Shown: positions 41,766 to 50,845, counted from the first letter of the stretch. The stretch is 64,000 bases of DNA from JBOZRQ01 sp050789255 (GCA_050789255.1 JBOZRQ010000033.1:1-64000); one strand, 5' to 3'. Notes: a model not told the origin generated them from the letters alone. Translations and numbers: made by a program.

Positions 41766-43850
41766 CTAACTTATAGCCTGGAATAGGATCGCACTGATTA
41801 CGACCACGACCACAACGGTCAGCATGTATTGCTGGACGTAACCGGTGGAAAGACGGCGGAAAGCGGAAGCGATTGCCCTTGCGAGACCGGCCCACATTGT
41901 GACCAGCGTGTCGATCACGTTGGCGTCAAACCAGCCCGCAGCGTAGGCAATCCCGTTACCGATGGTACCGACGAGGTTCACGAGGCCGTCGACCACGGCG
42001 CCGTCAAACCAGGCCAGGAAGCGGGAGGCGGCCAGGGTGCCCTTGATGACGGTTACGTCGTACAGCTCATCCATGTAGTACTTGTTGCGTACCAGGTTGT
42101 AGATGGGCTGACCGGCCTTGATCCAGCGGGCACGGGTGCTGGCGGGAACGTACTTGTAGAGCAGGATGCCGAGGCCGATGCCGAGGAAGCCTGCACTGGT
42201 CGCCCACAGGGTGACGTTCCGCTCAGTCTCCCAAGCCACTGCGTGCTCCACGCCGGGCAGGTGCAGGAAGTCCGCAAAGAACTTCATCCAACCGGCGTCG
42301 ATGTGCAGGTACTCGTGCAGAAGGTGGGACGGAACTGCTGCCCAGAACCAGCCGGAGAGGGCCGCCGGAACCGCCAGGATCATCAGGGGGATGGTCATGG
42401 CCTTCGGGGACTCGTGGGCGTGGTCGTACAGTTCCAGGTCACGGGGCTTGCCGAAGAAGGCAAGATACGTGGCACGAGTCATGTAGTAGGCGGTGAGGAA
42501 AGCGGTCGTGAGCGCCATCACAAACGGAGCCTTGGAGAGCCACTCCCAACCGTGGGGTGCGTGCCAGGTCCAGGCGGCCAGTAGCAGTTCATCTTTTGAG
42601 AAGAAGCCGCTGAAGCCCGGGAAGCCCGCCAGCGCCAGGTAGCCAACCATCCAGGCGATATAGGTGATGGGGATCTTCTTGCGCAGGCCGCCCATCTTGT
42701 GCAGCAGCTGGTTGTGGTGATGCGCATGGATGACCGAACCAGCCGTGAGGAAGAGCAGGGCCTTGAAGAAGGCGTGGGTCAGGAGGTGGAAGTTACCGGC
42801 CGACCAACCGCCAAGGCCGATCGCCATGATCATGTAGCCCAGCTGCGAGATGGTGGAGTAAGCGAGGACCTCCTTGATGTCCCACCGCAGGGTGGCGATG
42901 GAGGCTGCGAACAGCGACGTAAAGGCGCCGATCATAGCCACAACACCAAGGGCCCAGTCCGGGGCGTTGCCGTACACCATGAAACCGCGGCCGACCAAGT
43001 ACACACCCGCAGCGACCATCGTCGCCGCATGGATGATGGCGGAGCCCGGGGTGGGGCCGGCCATGGCGTCGGGGAGCCAGGTGTGGATCGGGAACTGGGC
43101 CGACTTGCCCATGGCGCCCGTGAACAGGAGGAAGGCGCCAAGACCGAGCAGGGCAAAGTTCGCCGGGTCCTTCGCAATCTCGGGCAGCTTCTCGGCCAGA
43201 CCGTCCCAGGTGAGCGTACGGGTCAACATGAAGATGATCCAGATGCCGAACATCATGCCGACGTCGCCCACGCGGGTGGTGAGGAACGCCTTGATCTGGC
43301 CCATGCGGGGCCACTCCTGCTCGTACCAGTGACCAATCAGCAGGTAGGAGCAGAGGCCCATGATCTCCCAGCAGACCAAAAGCAGGAACAGGTTGTCGGC
43401 GATGACGAGGCCGAGCATTCCCGTGGTGAACAGGTTGATGGCCGCGTAGAAGCGGGTGAACCGCTTGTCGCCATGCAGGTATTCACTGGAGTAGATCTGG
43501 ACGCAGAACGAGACCAGGGTGACCATGGCGAGCATGATGGCGCTCAGGTTATCGACCATGACGCCCATGGGGATCTCAATCGAGCCGATCTTGACCCAGT
43601 CAAACCGGAAGCTCTGGACAGGGGTGGTGATGAACTTGACCCCTTCAGCAGCGTGTTCCGCACCGTGACCGCCGTGCTGAATGACGGCGACGAGCACCCC
43701 GATGGCCCAGAGCAGCGACACGAGCATGCCGCCTGCACCGACCAGCCACGCCTTATCCCGCAAGTAACGGGCGAACATGGCGATCAGAGCGCTCATGGCC
43801 AGGGGGATCACAGCGATGGCCCAGAAGTTATGCAACAAGAATTCCAGCAC
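41766..43850 (-). CDS. nuoL: NADH-quinone oxidoreductase-like subunit L
   Basis: 694 residues, with about 16 helices and a long lateral C-terminal helix typical of NuoL. Motifs: LLVCWEIMGLCSYLLIGHWY, GKSAQFPIHTWLPDAMAGPT, STISQLGYMIMAIGLGG, GFPGFSGFFSKDELLLAAW. It is the distal proton pump. GTG start with TAGGAGGG upstream. Immediately after nuoK. Confidence 0.95.
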   Translation of the reverse strand: MLEFLLHNFWAIAVIPLAMSALIAMFARYLRDKAWLVGAGGMLVSLLWAIGVLVAVIQHGGHGAEHAAEGVKFITTPVQSFRFDWVKIGSIEIPMGVMVDNLSAIMLAMVTLVSFCVQIYSSEYLHGDKRFTRFYAAINLFTTGMLGLVIADNLFLLLVCWEIMGLCSYLLIGHWYEQEWPRMGQIKAFLTTRVGDVGMMFGIWIIFMLTRTLTWDGLAEKLPEIAKDPANFALLGLGAFLLFTGAMGKSAQFPIHTWLPDAMAGPTPGSAIIHAATMVAAGVYLVGRGFMVYGNAPDWALGVVAMIGAFTSLFAASIATLRWDIKEVLAYSTISQLGYMIMAIGLGGWSAGNFHLLTHAFFKALLFLTAGSVIHAHHHNQLLHKMGGLRKKIPITYIAWMVGYLALAGFPGFSGFFSKDELLLAAWTWHAPHGWEWLSKAPFVMALTTAFLTAYYMTRATYLAFFGKPRDLELYDHAHESPKAMTIPLMILAVPAALSGWFWAAVPSHLLHEYLHIDAGWMKFFADFLHLPGVEHAVAWETERNVTLWATSAGFLGIGLGILLYKYVPASTRARWIKAGQPIYNLVRNKYYMDELYDVTVIKGTLAASRFLAWFDGAVVDGLVNLVGTIGNGIAYAAGWFDANVIDTLVTMWAGLARAIASAFRRLSTGYVQQYMLTVVVVVVISAILFQAIS

Positions 43851-43864
43851 GCTGTTTTTCCCTC

Positions 43865-44188
43865 CTAGCCCTTCAGTAGATCGACCTTGTCGACGTCAAC
43901 CACGCCGCGGTAACGCACCACGTTGAGGATGATCGCCAGACCGACCGACGCTTCGGCGGCGGCCACGGTCATGATGAACAAGGTGATAAGCGGAGCCCGG
44001 GCGGCCATTTCCGGATTGGTCTGCCAGTAGTAACGGCTGAACGTAATCAGGTTCAGGTTGACGCCGTTGAGCATGATCTCGATGAACATGAGAATGCGCA
44101 CGGCGTTGGTACGGGTTAGCGCACCCCACAGGCCGATGCCGAACAGCAGAGCGCTAAGTCCCAGCGGGAAGTAGATCGGAAGGCTCAT
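43865..44188 (-). CDS. nuoK: NADH-quinone oxidoreductase-like subunit K
   Basis: 107 residues with three helices, the family's usual size. The conserved membrane glutamates are present (MFIEIMLNGVNLNLITF, VAAAEASVGLAIILNV). It belongs to the membrane domain near the quinone site. ATG start directly after the nuoJ stop, inside the nuo operon. Confidence 0.95.
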   Translation of the reverse strand: MSLPIYFPLGLSALLFGIGLWGALTRTNAVRILMFIEIMLNGVNLNLITFSRYYWQTNPEMAARAPLITLFIMTVAAAEASVGLAIILNVVRYRGVVDVDKVDLLKG

Positions 44189-44190
44189 CG

Positions 44191-44721
44191 CTATTCGACC
44201 TCCTTCGCCGTCAGGATAATGGCGCCGACCATGGCGATCAGCAGAAGGACGGAAGCGATTTCAAACGGGATGACGTAGTGGGAGAAGAGCGACATGCCGA
44301 TGTCTTGAACGGTCGCCATGGGCAAGGTCGAGGTAGCAGCGGGAAGGTTGGCAGCGTAGTAGACGTAGCTCATGAACGCCGCAAAGACCGCACCCACCAC
44401 GATGACGAAGGGATCAGACTTCGCCCAGAGGCGGCGCTTCTGGCCTGCTTCCGCCTTGATGTCCTTCAGGCCCGACAGCATGATCGCGAAGATGACCATG
44501 GTGGTGATGGCACCGGCGTAGACCAGAACCTGGATGGCGGCCACGAACTCAGCCTGCAGCAGCAGGAAGATGCCTGCGACCGCGGTGAACGACAGGGCCA
44601 TGAACAGCGCCGCGTGGGTAATCAGGCGGCTGACAACCATGCGGTAGGTGGATACCAGGGTGACGATGGAGAGCAGCGCGAAGAGAAGAAAATCACTGGT
44701 AAAGAGGAGGTCTACTGTCAC
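44191..44721 (-). CDS. nuoJ: NADH-quinone oxidoreductase-like subunit J
   Basis: 176 residues, five hydrophobic helices; VQVLVYAGAITTMVIFAIML-like sequence (VAAIQVLVYAGAITTM) is typical of NuoJ. It is a membrane subunit next to K and A. GTG start overlapping the nuoI stop by 4 bp, indicating coupled translation. Confidence 0.94.
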   Translation of the reverse strand: MTVDLLFTSDFLLFALLSIVTLVSTYRMVVSRLITHAALFMALSFTAVAGIFLLLQAEFVAAIQVLVYAGAITTMVIFAIMLSGLKDIKAEAGQKRRLWAKSDPFVIVVGAVFAAFMSYVYYAANLPAATSTLPMATVQDIGMSLFSHYVIPFEIASVLLLIAMVGAIILTAKEVE

Positions 44722-45596
44722 GACTGCTTTGCCTCCTCCCCGTCCTTCGTTCCAGTCTCGGTGTTCACCGTCTGGTCCGGCCGGACCTCGGTCGCTTCTG
44801 CGCCGGTCGTGTCGGAGGCCTTGGCGGTGGCCGGCTTGGCGGGACCCGCTTCAGCCGAAACGTTCGCCGGGTTGGCGTTCACCGGGGCGGACTGCGTCGG
44901 GGTGTTCTTGGTGGTGGCCGGTGCGGCCGGGGCCTTCGCCTCGTGGGCCGCGTTCTGGGCGGTCTCCTCAGCCGGCTTCTGGAACTGAGGCTTCAGGGTC
45001 GGGGTGTAGCCCTTCGCCTGGGGCGGGCGCCCAATAAAGCCGGCGACGTCCTGAATATCCTCTTCGGTGGCGCCGGTCAACTCGTGGAAAACCCAGGGCG
45101 GAGCGGCGTTCTTGGGCTTGGGGCCGGGCTGGTCAGCCTTGGAATACTTCAGGCCGAGCCGGAGCAGGTCCTCGAACTCGTAGACCATGTTCTCCGGATC
45201 GATCTTGCAGAGTTCGTAGTCGTAGCCCATAACCAGGGAATCAAACGGGCAGGCCTCGATGCAGTAGTTGCAGAGCATGCAACGGGACATGTCGATGGCG
45301 TACCGGTCGGCGACCTTCTTCTTGGTGACCGGGTCCTGATGCCACTCCAGGGTGATGACGTTCACCGGGCAGGCTTCCACGCACATGCCGCAGGAGGTGC
45401 ACTTGTACTCACCAGTGAGCAGGTCGGTCTTCTGAAGCGGGATGCCCCGGAACCAAGCGGGGATTTCATCCTTCACTTCTGGGTAGTGCACCGTGATGGC
45501 CGGCCGGAACATCATTTCACGGAAGGTGATGTTGAGACCAGTGATGAAGGACTTGCCTGCTCTCCAGGCCTCCCCCACGAAATTGGTCACGCCCAT
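44718..45596 (-). CDS. nuoI: NADH-quinone oxidoreductase-like subunit I with long C-terminal tail
   Basis: 292 residues, versus about 140-180 for most NuoI. Two [4Fe-4S] sites are visible: C66/69/72/76 (CTSCGMCVEACP) and C106/109/112/116 (CMLCNYCIEACP). They pass electrons to the quinone site. After about residue 150 comes a tail rich in Pro, Ala, Thr and Glu (NAAHEAKAPAAPATTK and so on), probably disordered. ATG start with GAGGTGA upstream. The tail lacks cysteines, so it does not add cofactors; it could dock an electron donor or protect the complex. Confidence 0.92.
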   Translation of the reverse strand: MGVTNFVGEAWRAGKSFITGLNITFREMMFRPAITVHYPEVKDEIPAWFRGIPLQKTDLLTGEYKCTSCGMCVEACPVNVITLEWHQDPVTKKKVADRYAIDMSRCMLCNYCIEACPFDSLVMGYDYELCKIDPENMVYEFEDLLRLGLKYSKADQPGPKPKNAAPPWVFHELTGATEEDIQDVAGFIGRPPQAKGYTPTLKPQFQKPAEETAQNAAHEAKAPAAPATTKNTPTQSAPVNANPANVSAEAGPAKPATAKASDTTGAEATEVRPDQTVNTETGTKDGEEAKQS

Positions 45597-45610
45597 GTCA
45601 GCAGGTCACC

Positions 45611-46819
45611 TCACTTATTGGCCCAGAGGCCCAGCAGTCGGATACCGAAGAGCGGAAGCCCATCATACGAGACGGCCACGAAGCGCAGCACGCCGGTGAT
45701 GAAGATGTTGAAGAGCGAGACGGGCAGGAGGAACTTCCAGCCAAGGTCCATGAGCTGGTCGATACGCACGCGGGGAAGCGTCCAGCGGATCCACATGGCG
45801 AGGAAGACGAATAGATAGGTCTTCAGGCTGAACCAGACGAGGCCGACCAGGTAGCCCTGCCAGGTGCCGGCCGTGGTGGACCAGACAGAAGCCGCCTGAG
45901 AGAAGTTGAATACGGCGTCGCTCACCGCATTCGGGAAGTAGCCGAAGCCCTGCATGATATTGGCCAGGCCCGAAGCGACCTCCGGAATGCTGGGGCCGTG
46001 CCAGCCGCCCATGAAGAGCGAAGCGGCGATGGCGGACCAGGCGACCAGGTGGACGTACTCCGTGAGGGCGAAGACGGCCCAGCGGAAGCCCGAGTACTCG
46101 GTGTGGAAGCCGGAGACCAGCTCCGATTCCGCTTCTGCAAGGTCGAAGGGAGCACGGTTCAACTCGGCCAGCGAGGCGATCAGGTAGACCACGAAGCCGA
46201 TGATCTGCGGCAGGAGGAACCAGCCGAAGAGGCCACGCTCGATCTGAACTTCGACGATGCGGTTCAGCTGCAGGCTGCCGGCCATCATGACGACGCCGAT
46301 GATCGACATGACCAGGGTGACCTCGTACGAGATCATCTGGGCGGCGCCGCGCATGGCGCCCAGCAGGGAGTACTTATTGTTGGAGCCCCAGCCCGACATG
46401 AAGATGGCGATGACATCGTAGCCGGTGATGGCGGCGATGAAGATGATGCCGATGTTCAGGTTGAGCGAGGTGGCGCCGGGACCGATCGGAATGATGATCC
46501 AGACCAGCACGGCCGAGAGGAAGCCCAGGAACGGAGCGATGACGAAAAGCCACTTGTCGACGTTCCGGGGCTCAATGTATTCCTTGCGGAAGAGCTTCAG
46601 CAGGTCGGAGATCGGCTGCAGCCAGCCGCCAAGACCGACGCGCAGCGGACCGACGCGGTTCTGCATCCAGGCGGAGACCTTGCGCTCGAGCATCATGGCG
46701 ACAGCGAAGTTCAGGAGGCACCAGACGAGGATCAGGGTGGCCTTGATGATGCCAGCGATCCACACCAGGGCGAGCTCGGGCAGACCGCTAAGACCGATGT
46801 CTTTCAGGAACTGAACCAT
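45611..46819 (-). CDS. nuoH: NADH-quinone oxidoreductase-like subunit H
   Basis: 402 residues, about eight helices, with MLERKVSAWMQNRVGP, ESELVSGFHTEYSGFRWA and RVDQLM-like sequence (PRVRIDQLMDLGWKFLLPVS). It couples quinone reduction to proton pumping at the junction of the two arms. ATG start with GGGAGGT upstream; 2 bp from the nuoD stop. Confidence 0.95.
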   Translation of the reverse strand: MVQFLKDIGLSGLPELALVWIAGIIKATLILVWCLLNFAVAMMLERKVSAWMQNRVGPLRVGLGGWLQPISDLLKLFRKEYIEPRNVDKWLFVIAPFLGFLSAVLVWIIIPIGPGATSLNLNIGIIFIAAITGYDVIAIFMSGWGSNNKYSLLGAMRGAAQMISYEVTLVMSIIGVVMMAGSLQLNRIVEVQIERGLFGWFLLPQIIGFVVYLIASLAELNRAPFDLAEAESELVSGFHTEYSGFRWAVFALTEYVHLVAWSAIAASLFMGGWHGPSIPEVASGLANIMQGFGYFPNAVSDAVFNFSQAASVWSTTAGTWQGYLVGLVWFSLKTYLFVFLAMWIRWTLPRVRIDQLMDLGWKFLLPVSLFNIFITGVLRFVAVSYDGLPLFGIRLLGLWANK

Positions 46820-46821
46820 GG

Positions 46822-47970
46822 CTAACGGTCCACCTCCCCGAGAACAATGTCGATAGAGCCGAGGATTGCGATGACGTCGGCGATCTTATGGCCCGGGCAC
46901 AGGTGCGGCATCAGCTGCAGGTGCACGAAGCATGGCGAGCGCCACTTGACCTTGTAGGGGTTGGGACCGCCGTCGGAGATGACGTAGCAGGAGACCTCGC
47001 CACGGGAACCCTCAATTCGGTGGTAGACCTCGCCCTTCGGGGGCTTGAGGATACGGGGCACCTTGCCCATGACCTCGCCGGGGTTCTCCGCCAGCCAGGC
47101 CAGGGCCTGCTTGCAGATCCGGGAGGACTGCTTCATTTCCTCAGCGCGGACGACCCAGCGGTCGAAGCAGTCGCCGTTCTCCTTGCCGACCGGGATGTCG
47201 AACTCGAACCGGTCGTAGATGGAGTAGGGCAGGTTCTTGCGCAGGTCCCACTTGACGCCGGAACCGCGCAGGACGGCGCCCGAGGCGGCGTACGCCACGG
47301 CATCCTGGCAGCTGAGCTTGCCGACGCCCTGGGTGCGCCACTGGAAGATCCGGTTGCCCGTCACCAGGGCGTCCCACTGCGGCCACACGTAGCTATCGAA
47401 GTAATTGATGAAGCCCCAGATGGTCTTGTCGGCCTTGTCCTCGCCGTCCTGCGGGGTGCCGATGATGCCCTCGGGCAGATCGTTGCGCAGGCCGCCGATG
47501 CGGAAGTAGTTGTACAGTAGCCGCCCACCTGTGATCCGCTCCAACAGGCTGTACATCTTTTCGCGATCACGCCAGGCGTACAGGAACGGGGTAACCGCCC
47601 CGATGTCCATGGCCATGGCGCCAAGGGCAAGCAGATGGGAGCAAATCCGCTGAAACTCGCACATAAGGACACGGACGTACTGGGCGCGCTCCGGGACCTT
47701 GATCGCGTCGCCGAACAGCTTCTCGGTGGCCTCTACGAAGCAGAGCTCGTTGGTCAAGGCCGAGAGGTAGTCGGTTCGGTCGGTGAAGGGGATTACCTGC
47801 GGGTAGGTCTTGAACTCCGAGAGCTTCTCGAAGCACCGGTGCAGGTAGCCGACGTCGGGCTCCATCCAGGTGACCGTTTCGCCGTCGAGTTTAACCATCA
47901 GGCGGAGAACGCCGTGGGTGGACGGGTGCTGCGGCCCCATATTGACTAGAAGTTCTTTTGCCTGTTCCAA
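46822..47970 (-). CDS. nuoD: NADH-quinone oxidoreductase-like subunit D
   Basis: 382 residues, stand-alone NuoD (not fused to C). MGPQHPSTHGVLRLM and DVGYLHRCFEKL carry the conserved quinone-site histidines; DVIAILGSIDIVLGEVDR is the family's C-terminus. It forms the quinone-reducing cavity with NuoB. TTG start with CGGAGGTG upstream. Third in the nuoA-led operon. Confidence 0.95.
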   Translation of the reverse strand: MEQAKELLVNMGPQHPSTHGVLRLMVKLDGETVTWMEPDVGYLHRCFEKLSEFKTYPQVIPFTDRTDYLSALTNELCFVEATEKLFGDAIKVPERAQYVRVLMCEFQRICSHLLALGAMAMDIGAVTPFLYAWRDREKMYSLLERITGGRLLYNYFRIGGLRNDLPEGIIGTPQDGEDKADKTIWGFINYFDSYVWPQWDALVTGNRIFQWRTQGVGKLSCQDAVAYAASGAVLRGSGVKWDLRKNLPYSIYDRFEFDIPVGKENGDCFDRWVVRAEEMKQSSRICKQALAWLAENPGEVMGKVPRILKPPKGEVYHRIEGSRGEVSCYVISDGGPNPYKVKWRSPCFVHLQLMPHLCPGHKIADVIAILGSIDIVLGEVDR

Positions 47971-47992
47971 GCGCTACACCTCCGGTCCGGGC

Positions 47993-48463
47993 TTATTCTG
48001 CGTAACGGTGCCGCACCAAGCGCGGGCGCTTGGGCCGCTTGTCGACGAAGTCCTTGAGCAGCGGGTGACCGCCCTGCCAGTTGTCAGGCAGGAGGATGCG
48101 CCGGTGGTTGGGGTGCCCGTCGAAACGAATGCCGTACATGTCATACGTTTCACGCTCGTGGAAGTTAGCCCCCGGATACAGGTCGGCGATGGTGCGAACG
48201 CGGGCGCCGCTCCGGGGCAGATCAACCTTCACGTGGATCGTTTTGGCCCCAATTTCGGCTTCGTTGATACGGGAGAGGCTGGCGACGAGGGTAAGGCGGT
48301 CTTTCCAGTCGATCGCGCTCAGGACAGAGCAAAAGCGGTAGCCGGCCTCATAGCAGGCGCGGACTGCGCTTTCGTAGTCCTTCTTGTCCACCAGGATTTC
48401 CGTATCGCCGTTGACCTGGGTGCCAAACTGGGCGTCCGGAAACTTTTCCTTCAGGAAATCCAA
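47993..48463 (-). CDS. nuoC: NADH-quinone oxidoreductase-like subunit C
   Basis: 156 residues. Signature: ERETYDMYGIRFDGHPNHRRILLPDNWQ-type sequence (residues about 100-130, FHERETYDMYGIRF visible). It is a structural hydrophilic subunit beside NuoD. TTG at 48463 follows AGGGGGTGA by 7 nt; the longer frame adds 20 unconserved residues. About 90 bp separates it from nuoA. Confidence 0.92.
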   Translation of the reverse strand: MDFLKEKFPDAQFGTQVNGDTEILVDKKDYESAVRACYEAGYRFCSVLSAIDWKDRLTLVASLSRINEAEIGAKTIHVKVDLPRSGARVRTIADLYPGANFHERETYDMYGIRFDGHPNHRRILLPDNWQGGHPLLKDFVDKRPKRPRLVRHRYAE

Positions 48464-48556
48464 AACGGGTTCACCCCCTGGCGAAATGAGAACCATGAGA
48501 GAAAAGGTGTGAAAACGCCGCAAAACCCCGCCCCATGGGGGTCAGGGTCAACTGCG

Positions 48557-48916
48557 TTATACCCAGTGCAGAACGCCCTTCTTGTAAGCGTACAGGAGCC
48601 CGATACCCAGTACGGTGAGGAAGCCGAGCATGGCGCTCAGACCATAGACACCAAGCGTGTCGAAGACCACCGCCCACGGGTACAGGAAGATTGCCTCCAT
48701 GTCGAAGACAAAGAAGGTCAGAGCGAACACATAATAGCGGATGTTAAAGTTGACCAGTGCGTCGTCGAAGGGGAGTTCGCCGCATTCGTAGGTTTCCAGC
48801 TTTTCGCCCTGAAGCGGGTTCTTCGGGGCAAGCAGGTACACCAGCAGGTAGTTGCCCAGAATGAAGCCCAGAGCCACGATCGCGGTTGCCAGGATATCAA
48901 CGTAGGAGTAAGTCAC
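48557..48916 (-). CDS. nuoA: NADH-quinone oxidoreductase-like subunit A
   Basis: 119 residues, three helices with YECGELPFDDALVNFNIRYY and FFVFDMEAIFLYPWAV, the NuoA signature. It lies in the membrane near NuoH. GTG at 48916 is chosen with AAAGGAG about 12 nt upstream, a little distant; an ATG at 48946 has no site. First gene of the main nuo operon, with a near-perfect promoter about 110 bp ahead. Confidence 0.93.
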   Translation of the reverse strand: MTYSYVDILATAIVALGFILGNYLLVYLLAPKNPLQGEKLETYECGELPFDDALVNFNIRYYVFALTFFVFDMEAIFLYPWAVVFDTLGVYGLSAMLGFLTVLGIGLLYAYKKGVLHWV

Positions 48917-49021
48917 GGACGTACGATTCTCCTTTCGTCCAGACATGCCCGACCCGGGAGCGGACCATTAATTCATTTCAGCACCAATAGTAATACAAGG
49001 TCCCGTTAAAGCACCGAGCCA

Positions 49022-49050
49022 ATTATACCTTTCGGTCCACAGAGCGTCAA
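49022..49050 (-). promoter_or_regulatory. Promoter of the nuoA-N operon
   Basis: Minus-strand -35 TTGACG (49045-49050), 17 bp spacer and perfect -10 TATAAT (49022-49027), downstream of the nuoB terminator. It starts the nuoA-C-D-H-I-J-K-L-M-N operon. Confidence 0.85.
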
Positions 49051-49090
49051 CGAAAGCAGGAATGTCGGCACATGGAAGGACCTTCGGCAG

Positions 49091-49116
49091 AAAAGGCAGG
49101 GCGCCGGCCCTGCCTT
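49091..49116 (-). terminator. Terminator of nuoB
   Basis: A 10-bp perfect stem (49093-49102 with 49107-49116, GCCG loop) followed on the minus strand by TTTTCT, 8 bp past the nuoB stop. It separates nuoB from the rest of complex I. Confidence 0.85.
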
Positions 49117-49123
49117 GTTGTCG

Positions 49124-49672
49124 CTAGCCCTTGGTGACGAGGCCACGCTTGCCCGTCTTGAGCATTTCCTGGATCTCGATGAGACCCTGGAGCAGCGCCT
49201 CGGGACGGGGCGGGCACCCGGGGACGTACACGTCGACCGGAACTACCTTGTGCACGCCGTCAACGACGTTGTACTGATCCCAATAGGGGCCGCCGTTAGA
49301 GGCGCAGGCGCCCATGGCGATAACGAACTTGGGTTCAGCCATCTGGTCATAGAGGCGGCGGACGACGACGGCCATCTTCTCGTTGACGGTGCCGGCTACG
49401 ATCATGAGGTCGGCCTGTCGGGGGGACATGCGCATGGCCTCGGAACCGAAGCGAGCGATGTCGTACTTGGAGCTCGCGGCGGCCATCATTTCGATGGCGC
49501 AGCAGGCGATGCCGAAACCGAGCGGCCAGGTAGAGTTACCCTGACCCCAGCCGAGAACCTTCTCAACAACGGCAGGCAGCTTGCCGACAATGACGTTCTG
49601 GTTGACCTCAGCGTCGGAGACCACAACAGGGTCATTGAGCCAGTCTAGCTCCTGGACCTGATTCTCTGCCAC
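49124..49672 (-). CDS. nuoB: NADH-quinone oxidoreductase-like subunit B
   Basis: 182 residues. Cluster N2 ligands: tandem C57-C58 (GFGIACCAIEMM), C123 (MGACASNGG) and C153 (PGCPPRPEAL). It delivers electrons to quinone. GTG at 49672 with AGGAGG 8 nt upstream; a longer frame to 49714 lacks a good site. Unusually, it has its own promoter upstream and a strong terminator directly behind it, so it is transcribed apart from the other ten subunits, although it lies next to them. Confidence 0.95.
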   Translation of the reverse strand: MAENQVQELDWLNDPVVVSDAEVNQNVIVGKLPAVVEKVLGWGQGNSTWPLGFGIACCAIEMMAAASSKYDIARFGSEAMRMSPRQADLMIVAGTVNEKMAVVVRRLYDQMAEPKFVIAMGACASNGGPYWDQYNVVDGVHKVVPVDVYVPGCPPRPEALLQGLIEIQEMLKTGKRGLVTKG

Positions 49673-49740
49673 CAGAACCACCTCCTCTGCTATATAACAG
49701 CTGTACAGCTTCAACCCGACCAGGGAGCATACCAGCCCTA

Positions 49741-49770
49741 ATTATACTGTCCCGTTTGAAGGGGAGTCAA
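49741..49770 (-). promoter_or_regulatory. Promoter of nuoB
   Basis: Minus-strand -35 TTGACT (49765-49770), 18 bp spacer and perfect -10 TATAAT (49741-49746), about 70 bp from the nuoB start. Confidence 0.85.
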
Positions 49771-49895
49771 TTGCGATAAGGACCTACAGGCTCTTAGTTT
49801 CGCGCCTGCTGGCTGGAATGAAAATGCGTTATCGAATCCATACGTTCCTATTATAAATTGATCTGGACGCAGTCACATATGGATGGAAGGTGTCC

Positions 49896-50627
49896 CTACG
49901 GCTCTGCCTTGGCGAAGAGGCGCCCGGACTTGAGGCGTTCCACGAACTCAGCCAAGGTTCCGCTCCGTGCCGGGTCCAGCGGTTTCTCGTCGCGGTTGAT
50001 CAGGTTGTCGGTCACGAAGAAAACCTCCATGCCCAACCTGGCAGCCACACCGTCCTCCTGCACATCGTTGCCTACCATCAAACACTCCTCCGGCCGGCGG
50101 CCGATCTTCTCCGCGACCTCGCGGTAGTAGGCCGGCTGTGGTTTACACGCGTGCATCTCCTCGTAGGTGGTGATCAGGCGCCAGGGCAGATCGTCAATGC
50201 CCACCCAGCGCATGCGCTCTTCAATCGCCATGCGCGGGAAGAGCGGATTGGTGGCCAGGACGATCTCGTACCCCTTGTCCAGGGCAGCGGTAACGGCCTC
50301 GCGAGCCAACCCTGGAAGCCCCGGGCAGACGGCCTTGAGGCTGGGGAACTGCTCCCGGTAGAACCGGTCAAACACCGGCATAAGCTCCTCCTCGGGTCGC
50401 CCGACCTTCGCAAAGAAGTCGGCGGCGAACACCTCGGCGTTGGTGCGGGCGGGGTCAGTGTTGCGGATCATCTCGTACGTCGACGCCATGACCTGCTCCG
50501 CCAGTTGCTTGGGAGGGACGAGGTGGCCGGCAAACCCGGCCAATGCTTTCATATAATGGCGCACGAACTCGTCGGTGTTGATCGGAAGCAGCGTTCCGTC
50601 CAGATCAAACAAGATAGCGCTTGGCAT
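49896..50627 (-). CDS. HAD superfamily hydrolase
   Basis: 243 residues. Motif I is the nucleophile DLDGTLLP, motif II is in LATNPLF, motif III the lysine of CKPQPAYY, and motif IV is GNDVQEDGVAARLGM. These form the Asp-based phosphatase site. A helical cap lies between motifs I and II (residues about 20-95). Cytoplasmic; the substrate, perhaps a sugar phosphate or nucleotide, is unknown. ATG start with AGAGGTGAG upstream. Upstream gap to the TPR gene is 218 bp; no clear terminator follows. Confidence 0.88.
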   Translation of the reverse strand: MPSAILFDLDGTLLPINTDEFVRHYMKALAGFAGHLVPPKQLAEQVMASTYEMIRNTDPARTNAEVFAADFFAKVGRPEEELMPVFDRFYREQFPSLKAVCPGLPGLAREAVTAALDKGYEIVLATNPLFPRMAIEERMRWVGIDDLPWRLITTYEEMHACKPQPAYYREVAEKIGRRPEECLMVGNDVQEDGVAARLGMEVFFVTDNLINRDEKPLDPARSGTLAEFVERLKSGRLFAKAEP

Positions 50628-50745
50628 GGCTCACCTCTAGGACAACCTGTTTAACTACTAGTTTGCGCTAAGACCCCGCCCATCCCTGCAACCGAACTGT
50701 CTGAAGATATCGAGTGCGATGTCGAACGGAGTCGTGAAGAGAGGC

Positions 50746-50774
50746 TTGAATTTCCAGCGGATGGCTGGTACGAT
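50746..50774 (+). promoter_or_regulatory. Promoter of the TPR-protein gene
   Basis: -35 TTGAAT (50746-50751), 17 bp spacer and -10 TACGAT (50769-50774) on the plus strand. The palindrome at 50796-50811 lies just downstream of the predicted transcription start. Confidence 0.5.
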
Positions 50775-50795
50775 GATGTCAGTGCTTTACAGCAA

Positions 50796-50811
50796 TTGGA
50801 AGTGCTTCCAA
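50796..50811. promoter_or_regulatory. 16-bp palindrome upstream of the TPR-protein gene
   Basis: TTGGAAG-TG-CTTCCAA is a perfect inverted repeat between the predicted transcription start and the ribosome site of the TPR gene. It is a good candidate operator. The half-site TGGAA recurs in the palindromes near the XRE regulator's start (52865-52879). Confidence 0.45.
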
Positions 50812-50845
50812 AGTCACTAGTGTGACTCGGAAGGGGGGGTGCCCG

